Assembly (NCBI RefSeq): GCF_003286085.1
Contig: NW_020825298.1
Location: 11,284,001 to 11,348,000 of the forward strand
Origin: Drosophila persimilis
Taxonomy: Eukaryota > Arthropoda > Insecta > Diptera > Drosophilidae
Reading direction: 5' to 3'
Length of the DNA stretch: 64,000 nucleotides
Each line of letters starts with the position of its first letter. The first letter of the stretch is position 1. Below the pieces are notes generated by a model. The model searched no databases. It was not told where the DNA came from and saw nothing but the letters and a program-made list of their open reading frames with translations. Of this stretch, positions 33,772-45,700 are shown piece by piece. The position numbers and the translations under genes are program-made.

Positions 33772-35713
33772 CAAGCGCAATCTTGATCACAGTCACGTAG
33801 TGCAAGTGTACCACGGGATTTGATGCGCAAAATTTAGTAGAAAGTGGAGCGGACCGTGTGCGCCGTTTATCTTTTCCCCCAACTTAAGTTCTTAGAGGGC
33901 TTACGAGTGCTCATTCTACGTACATTTCTACAGAAGCCCATTTAACGCCTTGCTGCATGCAAATATGACTAATCCCCGAATGATTGTCAAGGTCTGGAGC
34001 CCTGTTGTCAAGCTTTCTATCTCCAGACCATGTAATGACCATGCTTACTTTCTTTGGGTATAATATTTGAACACTATTTTGCAAGTGATAAGGTGTACAT
34101 ATAGAAATGTTATTACAAAGTCTGAGAAGTTGTAAGATTTTACTGCTTCTCTTAATTCACAATCTCCACCGGCTCTCTTTCTTGGTAACATTTTTAGTTG
34201 AATATTGTAAATACTTTATAGATCCTAAGTGATCAGTAGGGTAATAGGGCACTATATCTTACAATATCTTAGGAATGGATATAGAATTTTAGCAATCTCC
34301 TCAAAGAAAAAAATTCATAGAGTTTTGGACCTTGGACCTGGAAAATAATGACTGTTACGCCTTTGAAAGAAAAATTGAACACCTTTCATCAGAGCTTTAT
34401 ATATCAAGATCCCAAGATTTTCTATAACATTCTTAGGCTAGACCAAGCGAAAGGCGCATAATGATGTGATCGTTTTTTGGTTCTATTCATTCGAGACTCC
34501 TTTACTGATTTATAGATCTTTCTCCACACCGATATAGTCATAAATTGTATATTTTATGAGTTTCTCAATTAAATTTAGGGATCGGAGACTATAAGTAAAT
34601 GATGACTATAAGTTGAACCTGAAATTAAAGCTATAAACCACACCTGGAAGGCCTTTGGGAACTGCTTCTGCTTGAGATTTAAAAGCTACTCTCTTAGAAG
34701 CTTAGAAATCTTCATAGCACCGCTTATCAGGCAAAGTCTTTGCCAAATTCTGGGTAGGATTCATGGTAATTCCCCATGTCAACAGCCAAAAGCAACCCAA
34801 GAGGAGATATATATGGTATGGTCACAAAAAGCTGTTTTATTTACTTGACACTGTTTTTGTTTTGTTGTAGGCAAGATGCAAGACGCTCCCACGACTCGAA
34901 ATATTTGCGTTTAGCTCATCGGCAGTTACATAAGTGCCATGGCTATGGAGCCCCGAACCCAGCGGAAATATAAAACGTTTCGTTTTTGATCAATGTTTGT
35001 GAAGTGAGAGTTGGAAATGGTTTTACACGGGGCAAACTTCCGATTTTAAGCAACAACCCAAGAGGAAAATATTTGAACAGCTGCCAGAACAAACAAACAA
35101 GTGAGAGCGATAAGTGCGACACATCAACTTTATAGCTAAGGGGATTATCCGGTGGTATATGTTCTGCCCCGAAATGAAATGCGACTTATATGATCTTGGA
35201 TGATGGTAGATCATAAACGGAGGAGCTACCCCAGAAGTCGCAGGAGACTTCTGATGAATGGAATAAGAATAAGAATGAATGGTGATTAGATATGCACTCG
35301 GCATATTTGTATGATCTTGATGATGGAAGAACCCTCCCCTCACATGTGGGTGAATCATCTTTGCCAAACTTTAGCTTGGAATGCAATCTAATAGTTGGTG
35401 TTTTTATGAGGCTTTTGGCACCTCGAATACTTGCTGTCCACCTGTTAGGAGTACTCCCTACTTGGCAACAGGTTCAGTGAACTAAAATGCCAGTTATGAA
35501 TGAGATGGGGCCCAGTCTGGGGGACAAGTGATGGCTTTTGTTGTGCGGTCGACAAACAAAAGTGCAAATTGTTTGGGCCTGCGGCAGAGTGAAAACCCAA
35601 GCGACGCACCCCACATATTTTCGGAGGCAAACAGCAGTTCGAACTGCGAAGTGAACCGCAACGAGTTAGTTGCGTTTCAGAGCGCTTTAACAGCGGACGG
35701 ACACATCGGACAC
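33772..35713. other. intergenic region between divergent Uro and the CUB gene
   Basis: About 1.9 kb. The Uro-proximal 300 bp probably carry tubule enhancer sequence. The rest is A/T-rich with short chance frames and no recognisable gene. The 186 bases before 35714 are open in the CUB gene's frame but encode no signal-like sequence, so I treat them as 5' UTR. Confidence 0.4.
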
Positions 35714-37903
35714 ATGGCCCTCAAGGAGCTACCACCAGCAATTATTGCGTTCGTGCTGAGTCTCGTCTGTGGGGGACTCCAGGCAGCCGTGCACGATGAG
35801 CTGCCCCAGTGCGGGCTCCATGGCATCTACAGGCAGCGGCAGAGCCTCATCGAGTCGCCCAACTATCCGGACAACTATCCGGTGAACACCTGCTGGGATT
35901 ACGTGATACGCTCGCCCTACCGCTGCCCCACCAAGTTCCACATCCAATTCCTCGACTTTAAGCTAGAACTCTCGGAGAAGTGCAGCCGGGATTACCTGGC
36001 CATTGGCCTGGAGAACGACGGCGAGGACATGGATGTGCTCTGCGGTCAGGTGCTGGGCATCAAGAAGTATCACACACCCGACGGCGTCCTGCGGTTGCGC
36101 TTCCTCAGCGACGAGTCGCCATGGACTACAGGAGGAGGCTTCCGACTGCTGGTCACACGTTTGGCCTGTGAGAGAGAGGACCTGGCCGCCCGGGGCTTGG
36201 ATGCCGACGACGAGGACGGTGTGGATGTGGGTGATGATGACACGGTGCAAGTGAATGCCAAACTGCCGTCCAAGAAGCAACATCATCATCACCATCTTCT
36301 GCAGCCGCAGCAGCCGCAACAGCAGCTGCCATTGAACTTTACCCAGCAAAGTCCTTGGGGATTCAACGTGGGCTGGCCTGCTTCTGTGCCGCCTCCACTC
36401 TATCCCCAAGGAGGACCACCTGGAGGCTTCTACCTGCCTCCTTCAGGACTGCCACCTCAGCACTCACCGCCCTGTGTGCCACAACAGCAGAAGGAGCAAC
36501 TGTTGCAACAACAGCAGCAATTTCTACAGCAGCAGCAGCAGCAATACCTACAGCAGCAACAACTTTTGCAGCAGAATCCCTTACAACAGCAGAACCTTCT
36601 ACAGCAGCAGCAACTGCAGCAACAGCGACAGCTGCAACAATTGCAACAGCAGCAGCAACTTCTGCAACAGAATCCACTGCAACAGCAGCAGCAGCAGCAA
36701 CAATTGCAACAGCAGCAGCAACAATTGCCGCTAATCTCTGACCAGTATCAAACAAGTGCCTTCCAGCCTCAGGCGGTGACCCTCAAGGACTACGACTCCC
36801 AGGGTCTGCAGCAGTTTGGTGGATCGCTGGATCTGTGCTGTTCCAGTAGCTTCAATCAGAATCACTTCTATCTGTCGAGTCCTGGCTTCCCAAGGACTGT
36901 CCTGAACGCCTTGCTGCCCAATCAACAGAGAGATTGCGTATTCTACATCGAGAAGAGTTCCCCGAACGTCTGCCGTCTGAGGATTCAGTTCAAGTTCTTT
37001 GATTTTGGCCAGAATTCAGGAGGAATAGGAAACGGAATTGCTGGAGGCCTGGGTGGAGCAGGCATCGGTGGCGGATTGGGAGGAGGCTTTGGAGGAGGCG
37101 GTTTCAGTGGAGGCTTGGGTGGACAACAATCCTGCACTGGCGACTTCTTGGAACTGGATGGTCAACGGTATTGCGGCTGTCGTTCCGGCTACGTCCACAA
37201 ATCCCACTGGGGCCAGGGCCGCAAGGCATTGCGCATGCGGATGGGCCAGTCGGGCAGCACAACTTCCAATGGCTTCCTGCTGGAGATATACCAGGACCAG
37301 GACTCCGATGGCTGCCGTCAGGATCCCGGAGCTGGCTTAGGACTGGGCTTGGGCGTGGGTCTGCAACAGCAGCCGCAGCAGCAACAGCAACCGCAGGCAG
37401 GCCTGGGTCTAGGTCTAGGCCTCTGGCCCCAAGGGGGATATCCTTCGCTGCAGCAGCCACTGCACTCTCAGATCTGGCCCATGCAAGGAGGCTACCCGGG
37501 ATACTTGAATCCAGGCTATCCACTGCCATTTGCTGCCTCTCCATATCGTCAAAGCAGACGCGTGTCCTGGGCTCGGGGCTTGGATGAACATCAGCCTTCG
37601 CGGGTGGTCGAAACCAACTCCACGCGTAAGGAGTTCTACTACTTTGATGGCGACGAGGCTTTTGCCCGCTCTGCCTTGGACGACGAAGAGGACAAACTTC
37701 CTGTTGGAGTGCAAGTACAGCCACAGGCGCTATCCCAGACCCAGACACAGCCTCAATCCCAGCTGGCCACGAAGGCCTTTGAGCAGAGCAGCTGCACATT
37801 CGACTACATGGAGGTCCTGAAGCTATCCGTGGACACACTCTGGCTGACGAAACCGCTGTGCTTTTCCCCGCTGAGGAGCTGGTTCCCCAATATCTTTGGC
37901 TAG
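35714..37903 (+). CDS. secreted CUB-domain protein with polyQ and Gly-rich linkers (single exon)
   Basis: 729 residues from the ATG at 35714, chosen over the in-frame ATG at 35528 because it starts a clear signal peptide (MALKELPPAIIAFVLSLVCG...). CUB domain 1 (about 33-155) has IESPNYPDNYPVNTCWDY, the CSRDYLAI calcium-side motif and a closing GGGFRLLVTRL. A His/Gln/Pro linker with long CAG/CAA-coded polyglutamine spans about 190-345. A second, atypical CUB (about 370-535) begins LDLCCSSS and is split by a Gly-rich insert (about 435-475) before CTGDFLELDG. A Gln/Gly/Leu-rich tract and an acidic region follow, then a last Cys-containing segment SCTFDYMEVLKL. CUB domains bind proteins outside cells; partner unknown. 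No intron is seen. Confidence 0.85.
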   Translation: MALKELPPAIIAFVLSLVCGGLQAAVHDELPQCGLHGIYRQRQSLIESPNYPDNYPVNTCWDYVIRSPYRCPTKFHIQFLDFKLELSEKCSRDYLAIGLENDGEDMDVLCGQVLGIKKYHTPDGVLRLRFLSDESPWTTGGGFRLLVTRLACEREDLAARGLDADDEDGVDVGDDDTVQVNAKLPSKKQHHHHHLLQPQQPQQQLPLNFTQQSPWGFNVGWPASVPPPLYPQGGPPGGFYLPPSGLPPQHSPPCVPQQQKEQLLQQQQQFLQQQQQQYLQQQQLLQQNPLQQQNLLQQQQLQQQRQLQQLQQQQQLLQQNPLQQQQQQQQLQQQQQQLPLISDQYQTSAFQPQAVTLKDYDSQGLQQFGGSLDLCCSSSFNQNHFYLSSPGFPRTVLNALLPNQQRDCVFYIEKSSPNVCRLRIQFKFFDFGQNSGGIGNGIAGGLGGAGIGGGLGGGFGGGGFSGGLGGQQSCTGDFLELDGQRYCGCRSGYVHKSHWGQGRKALRMRMGQSGSTTSNGFLLEIYQDQDSDGCRQDPGAGLGLGLGVGLQQQPQQQQQPQAGLGLGLGLWPQGGYPSLQQPLHSQIWPMQGGYPGYLNPGYPLPFAASPYRQSRRVSWARGLDEHQPSRVVETNSTRKEFYYFDGDEAFARSALDDEEDKLPVGVQVQPQALSQTQTQPQSQLATKAFEQSSCTFDYMEVLKLSVDTLWLTKPLCFSPLRSWFPNIFG
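36475..36735 (+). repeat. CAG/CAA trinucleotide tract encoding polyglutamine
   Basis: Interrupted CAG/CAA codons within the CUB-protein gene, broken by Leu, Asn-Pro and Tyr codons. It is mirrored by long Ala/Val-rich shadow frames on the other strand. Confidence 0.9.
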
Positions 37904-39777
37904 GCGGAGCGGAGTATTTAATGTAGTTGAATATTGTTTCATCAAGTAGATGACGCGGCTTTGTGTGTTCTATCCCCTAATCTGCGATCTTAGCTCTCTG
38001 TATCTGTATCTTTGTATCTCCACGAGGCAATTGTGTTGACGTCATACCAAATGCATGAAATATATGACAGAAAAAGTGCCTTGCCTGTAGTCTCTCTCTC
38101 TCTGCTTAGTCATCGGTGTGGGGCACTCTCACACGCACTGTGGTCATTACCAAGAATGAGGCACGAGCTTCCCGCCTGGCCCTCCTCCCCACCCACTTAC
38201 TGTGACGCTACCCGCTTCCGCTGTCATCCACAGCAGCTCGGTCTCTTCATATAGATAACCTCTGTGGCAAGTTGTTGTCTGACAGCAAACACAAGAGCAC
38301 CGAGAATCTCTGCTCAATGTCAGGGCAGAGCCAGTGCCAGTGCCGGCGCTAGCGCCTTGCCAGCATTCTAGCATTCACACTTCCATCCAAGGTGTCACCT
38401 CGTTTTCACAATCACAGTACTTATGTGGGATAAACAAAGAAGGGGATTTGTAATGGAAGTGGACATGGCCGAGGCTTACAAAATCTCTCTTTGAGTCATT
38501 GTATTCTCTGGAAAGTTAGCCTCCAAAGATCTAACCTTGAATCTCCAAGGAAATTGAATGGTAATTGGGACAAGGCATTGGATTAGTGCCAAAGAAAAGA
38601 TCTTAGTACTAAACAAAGTACTCGCATTTCAAATTTAATAGAAAGGCTCTCGCATAGTATTTGCGTGAATCAATAGCTGATTCGCAACCAAAGCTAAGTG
38701 TCTCATGGAACTCCAAAGCATTCGAAACATATGGATCGTATGCATTCAAAAAGATTCGAATCAACAGGAATCATTAAACAGTTGTGCAGATCTGGAATCA
38801 TGTTACGTTGTGTTTCGAGTCCAGGCACTAAAGTATTCCTAAACTTTCTTTGCTTTTCCTTTACATTTATAAGTTCTTCTTATAAATTTCTTATCTAAAT
38901 CTGATTGTTATTCCTATATTATTAATGAAAAATATTATTCACTATCTCTATTTTTTTCTGCTGTGAAATACTCTTTTGAAATAATTGTTCTTTCATTTAA
39001 GATTCATGTATTCTTCAATTAATTTCGAGAAAACAATCTTTTTTTGTTGGATTTGTTGACACATTCTTCTCCATTATCTGATCTCTCTTCTTTCCACCCA
39101 ATCGAAAGAAAAACTCACTTTGCCGTATATAATTGCACAGGAATAATTGTATTTTAAGGATTTATTTATCGACTTTACATTATATATAGCAGATAATACA
39201 TACACATAGATATTAGTACACACGTAGATATATCGGTATATATATACACATTGATATAGCAATGATATTTAGTTGCGGGGCTCCGTTTATTGGATTATAA
39301 TACTCGTGGCTTGGACCGTGAGGGAGAGACGGGACCGTTCACGGGACGATTAAAACGTTTTAATGATATGGCAACATATATTTTTTGTTCGTAATCGTTT
39401 CGTTTAGCAATTAACACTTGGAACGAGAACGAGAACAATAGAACTTTGTCTAAATAGTTAGTATATACAACACATTGAGAGCTACTATAAAAGTTTTAAT
39501 TGTCTACAATTAGAGTTAAGGTAGAAGGGGTTGTGGGGGCGAGGGCAGAAAGGAGCACGAGATATCCGCTCTAAATGTTCTCTACAAAGTTTGCTTTAGT
39601 TAGTTAGTTTAGGCTAATTGTTAGTGCTTGTTGTTCTCCAGTTTAGCGCTCGACTTTGTCAGCAATATACAATTGATGCTTGGTATACATATGTGTGTCC
39701 TCTGTACGTGTGTGTGGCTGTGTGTTTGTGTGTGTGTGTGTGTCCTCTAGGGTCCTATAGGAGAGTCCGTCTTCTTC
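37904..39777. other. convergent region between the CUB gene and the peptide-precursor gene
   Basis: No coding exon recognised. The part from about 39161 to 39777 is probably the 3' UTR of the minus-strand peptide-precursor gene: a minus-strand AATAAA lies at 39166-39161 and (CA)n sits near 39725. A TC repeat lies near 38092. Confidence 0.45.
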
Positions 39778-42701
39778 TTAGCCCAGAAATCGTATATTGG
39801 TGAAGACCGCCTTGGCCGGACGCTTGCGATTGCAAAAGTTCACGGTCTTGCTGTGATTGCCCTTGCGATTCTCATGGAGATTGATGAGAAGCTTCAGGAT
39901 ATCCTCCTTGCTGGGCGTACAGGCGTAACGCAGCTCCGGTTCATAGTTGCTGTTGATAGAATTCATGTAAGAACTGATAATGGATAACAGTTATGTAATT
40001 AGAAAGATCTTTCACGATATCACGTTCATTAGACGGTAGTAATATTCGCAGAGGGTTGGTTGGTTCTCAGTTGGGATTCGGTTTCAGTGTGTCTTTCTGT
40101 GTGTGGCCTAGAGAGACTCTTAGAGATGGCATTAGACATGTTATAGACATTTAATGTTCGGGGTTGCTCCTCAAAAGGCCAGAACGGATTCCGATCGGAA
40201 ACTATGGTTTTGAAGCTTAAGTTTTTGGGGAATCCTCTGCTGGCGCTTTGAGCAACATTCCCCTGATTATTTCTATGGTTTCGAAACAAAAAAAAAACTA
40301 GAAGGTTATCCTGGGTTTAAGCTACTACCAAAAACATTCACTAACTACAAACAAAAACGTTGGGGGGGTAGCGGGGGGAAAGGTAACTAGGGATCTAAGA
40401 CTATGGCAAAGCTAGCAAGTGTTTTTGGGGGAGATTGGAGTGTTTTGGGTGATTGTGTGGGATGGAAATGGAGACCTACCCGCGATTCTTGTTGTGACGC
40501 TTCCACGGATAGCGACGGTAGTAGCGCGAACGCTTCGGCTTGCTCTGGCCCAGGACCAGGTCCTGAACGCTGTTCTCAATTTCGGCATACTCATCCGTGG
40601 CCGTGGCCGGGGCGGAAGCAATCACGCCCTCGGGCTGCTCCTCCTCCTCTTCGACGTAAACCAGGGGCAAAGTCTCCAGCGTGGGGTCCTGAACGAAACA
40701 CAAGAGGTTCAGCTAGCTATTTCCTTTACGTTTCCTCCCACTCGCGTCTTCACGTACCTCCAGCATTTTCATGAGCAAAGCGGATTTGTCCACCAACTCC
40801 TGCTCGGCCCGTAAATCCTCCTCCAGCTTCTTGAGCGTCTCAAACTGATTGGCCAACTCCAGTTCATTGTAAACGGTGTCCGCATAGTCGGGCTGCTGCT
40901 GCTGCTGCTGGGGGATCATTGCCATGCCCAGTCTAAGGCCCAGCTCCTGCTCCTGCTCCTGCTCCCGCTCACGCTCCTCTTCGGCATTCAGGGCGTGCAG
41001 CAGCTCTGCCATGAAATGAGCAAACCAAAGTCCTTATTTGCGGTTTTAATGTTTACTCAAGTTGCCGCTAATCCGGCCACAACTTCCTTCAACCATTTCC
41101 TACTCTCGGAGATGGATGCCCCGCCCTGCCTCCTGCCCCCTCCCATGAGCACTTCCGCCGTTTGACATTTGAAAGTTTGAATAGTTTGTGTTTGTTTGTG
41201 TCTGTCGACTGCCTGACGCCTCCTCGGCTACCGCCGCTCCATTCCGAGGCTTAAAAAACATATTTTCCCTTTGCGTCGTTTCAATACTCGTACACGGACG
41301 GAAATTGACTGGCGGCAATGAGTTTCACTCTATATTCAGTCGCATCTCCATCTCTTTTGCGTAGCCCTATTCCCGTCTTGTTGACGTCAACAGTCAGTCA
41401 GTCCGTCCGTCCGTCCGTCCGTCTGTTGACTGCTGCAGTCTGCCTTTTGTCTCCTGTCTGCCTGTCACTCTACACCCGGAGGCTTTGTGTTCTCCCCGGT
41501 TTCAACCTACAGAGTGAGGCCCTTCACAGTGAAGTTCAGCCAAAAATGCCTAAAAGTGCAACTCTTTGATCCAAAGGAGGTTTAAAATGCTTGCTAAATC
41601 ACTGCTTTGATATCATTGATAGATGGTAATCATAGGCACTTAAGCTTCTATTGTTTGAAGTGTTTCCTAGAAATATGCCATAAAGGGAGCGACTGTACTT
41701 GCACTGTATTTGGTAGAATGTTAAAGAATGCCTTAGGCCATTTCCATTTGCTCGTATAAAAAATCAATTGAAAAACCAGTCGAATTATCAATATTCAGTG
41801 ATAGCAGTGGGCGCAAAGGGTAGGGTTGCCAATGCTGCTGAAGTGGAACTGGAACCGGAGCCTTGGGGTGACGTAAAACGCAAACGTCAAATCAAATTCA
41901 TCAAAGAACTCAAAAAAATAGCGACAAAACTGTGGGCGTGTTAAGTGCTGTACACACACACACACACACAGAGGGCCACAAGGACACAAGTCAATACATG
42001 TGTTAAAGGCACTTCAAAAATTGTTCATTGACCGAAAAATGTTCAGCGAGCAATCCCTATCTTCACCCATTGTGTCCATTATAATCACGGACGATGGCGC
42101 ACGGGCAGTGGTTCCAGTGGTTACGGCTAAGTGCATGCCATGTATCACCATTCCCCCCGTGTGCCGCCCCCGTCCATGCCCTTCTGTTTGGGTCGCCTAA
42201 AAGTCGGCAAACACAAAATTTGTCCACAAATGAGATTCCCCGGTTGCCTGGCGACGAACTTTGACCCATTTAATTGTCATATCAATGCCTTTTAGATGTG
42301 CCCTTGGGCGATTTTCCAATCGAAGTGGGATTAGCCACGCCCTGCACCTGGACTAAGTCCCTCAAGATTGCCTGCCTGTTGGGGCCATTGGCAGCAACTC
42401 TTCAAGTAATTCAAGTTTATGACTCACCATCGCCGGGATCGTAAACCGCTCGTTCCTGGGCATCGGCATCCAGCGATGGGGGGCCCTGACGACGCGCCTG
42501 ATGGGACTGGAGGCCACCAAAGATGGGCGCCAGATGTAGTCTCTGTGGCGAGGATGCACCATCGACGCCACCATCCACTGTGGCGGGTGCTGCGGCTGCG
42601 GCCGTTTGGCTCTGGGAAGTCAGAAAGCCAAAGACGTGCCGTGTGCTACAGCCCAAGATCAGGGTGGCCAGAATGCAGACGGAGAGCAGGTCGGGCTTCA
42701 T
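39778..42701 (-). CDS. secreted peptide-precursor-like protein with conserved-looking two-Cys C-terminus
   Basis: Exons 42701-42428, 41005-40758, 40688-40480 and 39949-39778 join in phase to 300 residues. I do not recognise it. A strong signal peptide (MKPDLLSVCILATLILGCST) opens the protein. A low-complexity region follows, with acidic and Gln-rich helices (EREREQEQEQE; QQQQQQ). Near 225-243 is a dense basic cluster with dibasic sites (KPKRSRYYRRYPWKRHNKNR), where prohormone convertases could cut. The remaining 57 residues look ordered: two cysteines only (254 and 283), then RKR, and an end FTNIRFLG directly before the stop. The terminal Gly could serve as amide donor, giving an RFL-amide. 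That layout is typical of peptide hormones, but function is inference. The coding exon is preceded by an acceptor at 42759-42760. Confidence 0.75.
41391..41424. repeat. (GTCA)n/(GTCC)n microsatellite
   Basis: AGTC units passing into five to six GTCC units, within intron 2 (41006-42427) of the peptide-precursor gene. That intron otherwise shows short CA repeats and no coding signal. Confidence 0.8.
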
Positions 42702-42758
42702 GTTGGCGCTGTTGCCGTTGCTGTTTGCACTGGTTGTATGTTGTTGTCCTCGGGATTA

Positions 42759-45700
42759 CTGCAAGGCAGAAATGGAGATGTATGTACATGATGGTAATTA
42801 CCGTCACTACCATTACAGCTAGAGCTGAATGCCACTCCCACTCCCACTCCCGCCTCCAGCCTCCCTCCGTTTCGGTGCGTGTGCGTGTGGGCGCCTCGCT
42901 TTTTGTGTTTAAGCAAACAATGCACGCATAAACACGCAAACAAGACAGGAACCCACGAAGAAGGAGGCGACAAACGAAGAGTGTGAGAGAGGGAGAGGGA
43001 GCAGCTCCAAAAGCGTCTGTTAGATAACTTCGCAGCTCCCTTTCGTTGCTTCTCTCCCTCTCTCCGCCTTCTTCCTTGCTTAATCTGTCTTCTCGCGCGC
43101 GTGCACAGTGGAATGGCATGCGATGACAAAAAGTGTGTCATTTGTCATTTACAATATTATATTTTCTTGCATTTCCGCATTACGAGCTTGGGCGACATGG
43201 GCGTTCGATTTGCAGTCATTTATCATTATTGGTATACAGCCACAGTTAAAGGCCAAAGGTCTAGACTAAACACTGAAAAACATCAGACAATTCTTGAGGT
43301 GAACATTGAAAAAGGTTCCCCAACAGTTCACCATATCTCAAGTATCTCAAGACATTACAAAACTTCAGACAAGAATCAAAAATAATACACTTCTTCAGGT
43401 AGCATTGAAAAAGGTTCCCTTATGGTTATGTCCTTTATATCTTCCATAAGGAACTGCTAATTCCTTGGTCGTTCCCCTGGTATCCCTATTTCTTGCAGCT
43501 CTTTTTCGCCCCACCTTGAACCACTGTTCGCTGGCGGGGTCCTGTTGTTTTTGGTGCTGCTTTGTCATGGACTGCACCGCGTTTCCATTATGCGGCCACT
43601 GTGGTATGCGTTGTTGTCGTCTCATTTAATTAGCTGGTGGGGCGGGGAAGTCGGGTGTTGGCGGCGATGACAAGGAACGAGTGGGTGCTGCTGGGGGACT
43701 AGGACCGAAGGTCGGCTTAACCCTTCCGATGTGGATTTGCAGCCCATTAGCCGAGGCTGAGCCCCGAGCCCAGGAGCCCTGGAAGGGGCTTCTCCTAGTC
43801 TTTTATCTTGTTTTTTCTTGCTTCGTTTAATAACTTTTGCCCTGATGAATATTATAAATGGGTTGCAGGGAACTTTTGGCACTTGTGGCCGCGTGGAGAC
43901 GTCTAGGATTGGCTTAATTTGTTAGCCAAAGGAAACCGAGAAAAAGCAGCAAAGAGAAAACAGAACCAAGGAAGAAAACCCGATGTTTACTCTAAAAATA
44001 TAACAGCGTGAATGGGGCTCAAAAGTGTGAAGACTTATCCAGTGAAAAGTGATGAAAAGTAATTTCTAAAAATGGTTGAGGCTTTGTTGGCCGCAGCTTT
44101 ATTTTCCATTTATTTCCAGCCATTTTCAGCAGGAGACAATAAAATTCCAATAAAATGTCTTGCCTGCGGAAAACATTTCCCATGTAAATTCAATAAAATT
44201 ATACGCCTAATTAGCCTCATGAACCCGAACATATAAATCAACTCATACACGCCCCAATCAAAGAAAAAGAAACCACGAAATCTGCTACAATTTCCCATTT
44301 GCCAATTTATTAAAATTGTCTCTGGGAGGCAGATATTTTCTGTTTACCATTTCCCGGCACGTTTCGATTCAGCTTGATTGAAATCATTCAACTCAAGTGT
44401 GAAGCTTTTAATTTGCATAAAACAAAAGAAAATTCTTCCTGTTTGCATGTGACATCGACATTTTGCTGGTAATTGTGGCCAAAAATAAAGTTTTTCACTT
44501 CATTTCGCACTGTATTTTTCTTGAAATGCAAATAATGATAATTCTCAACATAAATTGCAATAAATCTCTGGCTTCGGGCACTACCTCTCACCAGGGAACA
44601 GGGAAAACTTTTTCAATTACTTCATTTTGATTGGCACTCAAAAGTAGGCAACACTTTTCGGGCTCGTTGTTGAAGAGCGGAAGTTCAAGAGAATTGGAGT
44701 AAACGAGTGGGAGCTTCAGAGAGAAAGTGAGTCCGAAAAGAGAGTGTCAGGAGGGAAAAACAAACAAAAACGGAATCGTTGTCAAAATGCTTTAATTAAC
44801 TTGTTGACACAAAGTCCAAAAGTGGATGAAGACCGAAAAAAAAACCAGTAACAAATTAGAACTATAGGATACCCAATAAAGAAAAGATTGGGCAGTACTT
44901 TCTACAAGATCTTCGTTGGCATTGATGAGACTTCCATTGGAAGTAGTTTTCTTCATTGTAGGTTTACCCCGATCCCAATACTAGTAGGCAGATCCTTCCA
45001 ACAAGGAGTTAGATATTCTATGGAGTCCATAACACTTCCTTCTGCCATACAATATACCCTCAAACATCCTACGAACATTTGGGGTACAAAAGTGTCCCAG
45101 AGGTAAAATGAAATTAATTTAGTGGCCAGAACGGGGGGCAGGACGAGGGGCAAAATAAGTGAGTGTATGGCAACTGTAACAGCATATCCTTCCTGTCACC
45201 TGTTTTTCCTCCTTTGTTTTTTCGTGTGTGCCATTCGTTTTCGCAATAACCGCACGGCTAATTGCTAAATTGAGCAAAAATACAGAAGAAACTGGGCCCT
45301 TGCCCAACGGGGAACATGGGGTAAGGTTTGCGTGGGCTTTGACTTTCTCCCACCTCCGCAAAACTTGACATTTGTAGTGCACTGTAGGGCAAAAACTTGT
45401 TTAATTAACGTTGACTAAGCGTGATTAAACGGTAGGATAAACCTGGACATGGTGGGAATTCGGCTTGAGGCGAGACAAGTGCATCTGACATATGGCCGAG
45501 GACCAGAGCCAATTAGTCAGGCTCTGCCCGATGTCCTAATCCCCAAGAGATGCCTTTACAGTCCATGCCTTTGCAGTTGATGTCGATTATATAATTCCAT
45601 ATTTATTGGATTGGACCAGCTGGGGCACCTGTTAAAAGTACCATTCAATGGTGGCGAGACAGTGTCCAAATTTGGCAGGAAATTTCAAAGGTTACATAAA

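Noticed and set aside
34776..34973. Short plus-strand frame with an acceptor-like TTGTTGTAG
   Set aside because: No donor partner and no signal or motif; upstream of the CUB gene but out of reach of a supported splice.
36363..36755. 130-residue Ala/Val-rich minus-strand frame, and similar plus-strand Thr/Ala frame
   Set aside because: Shadows of the CAG/CAA polyglutamine tract of the CUB-protein gene.
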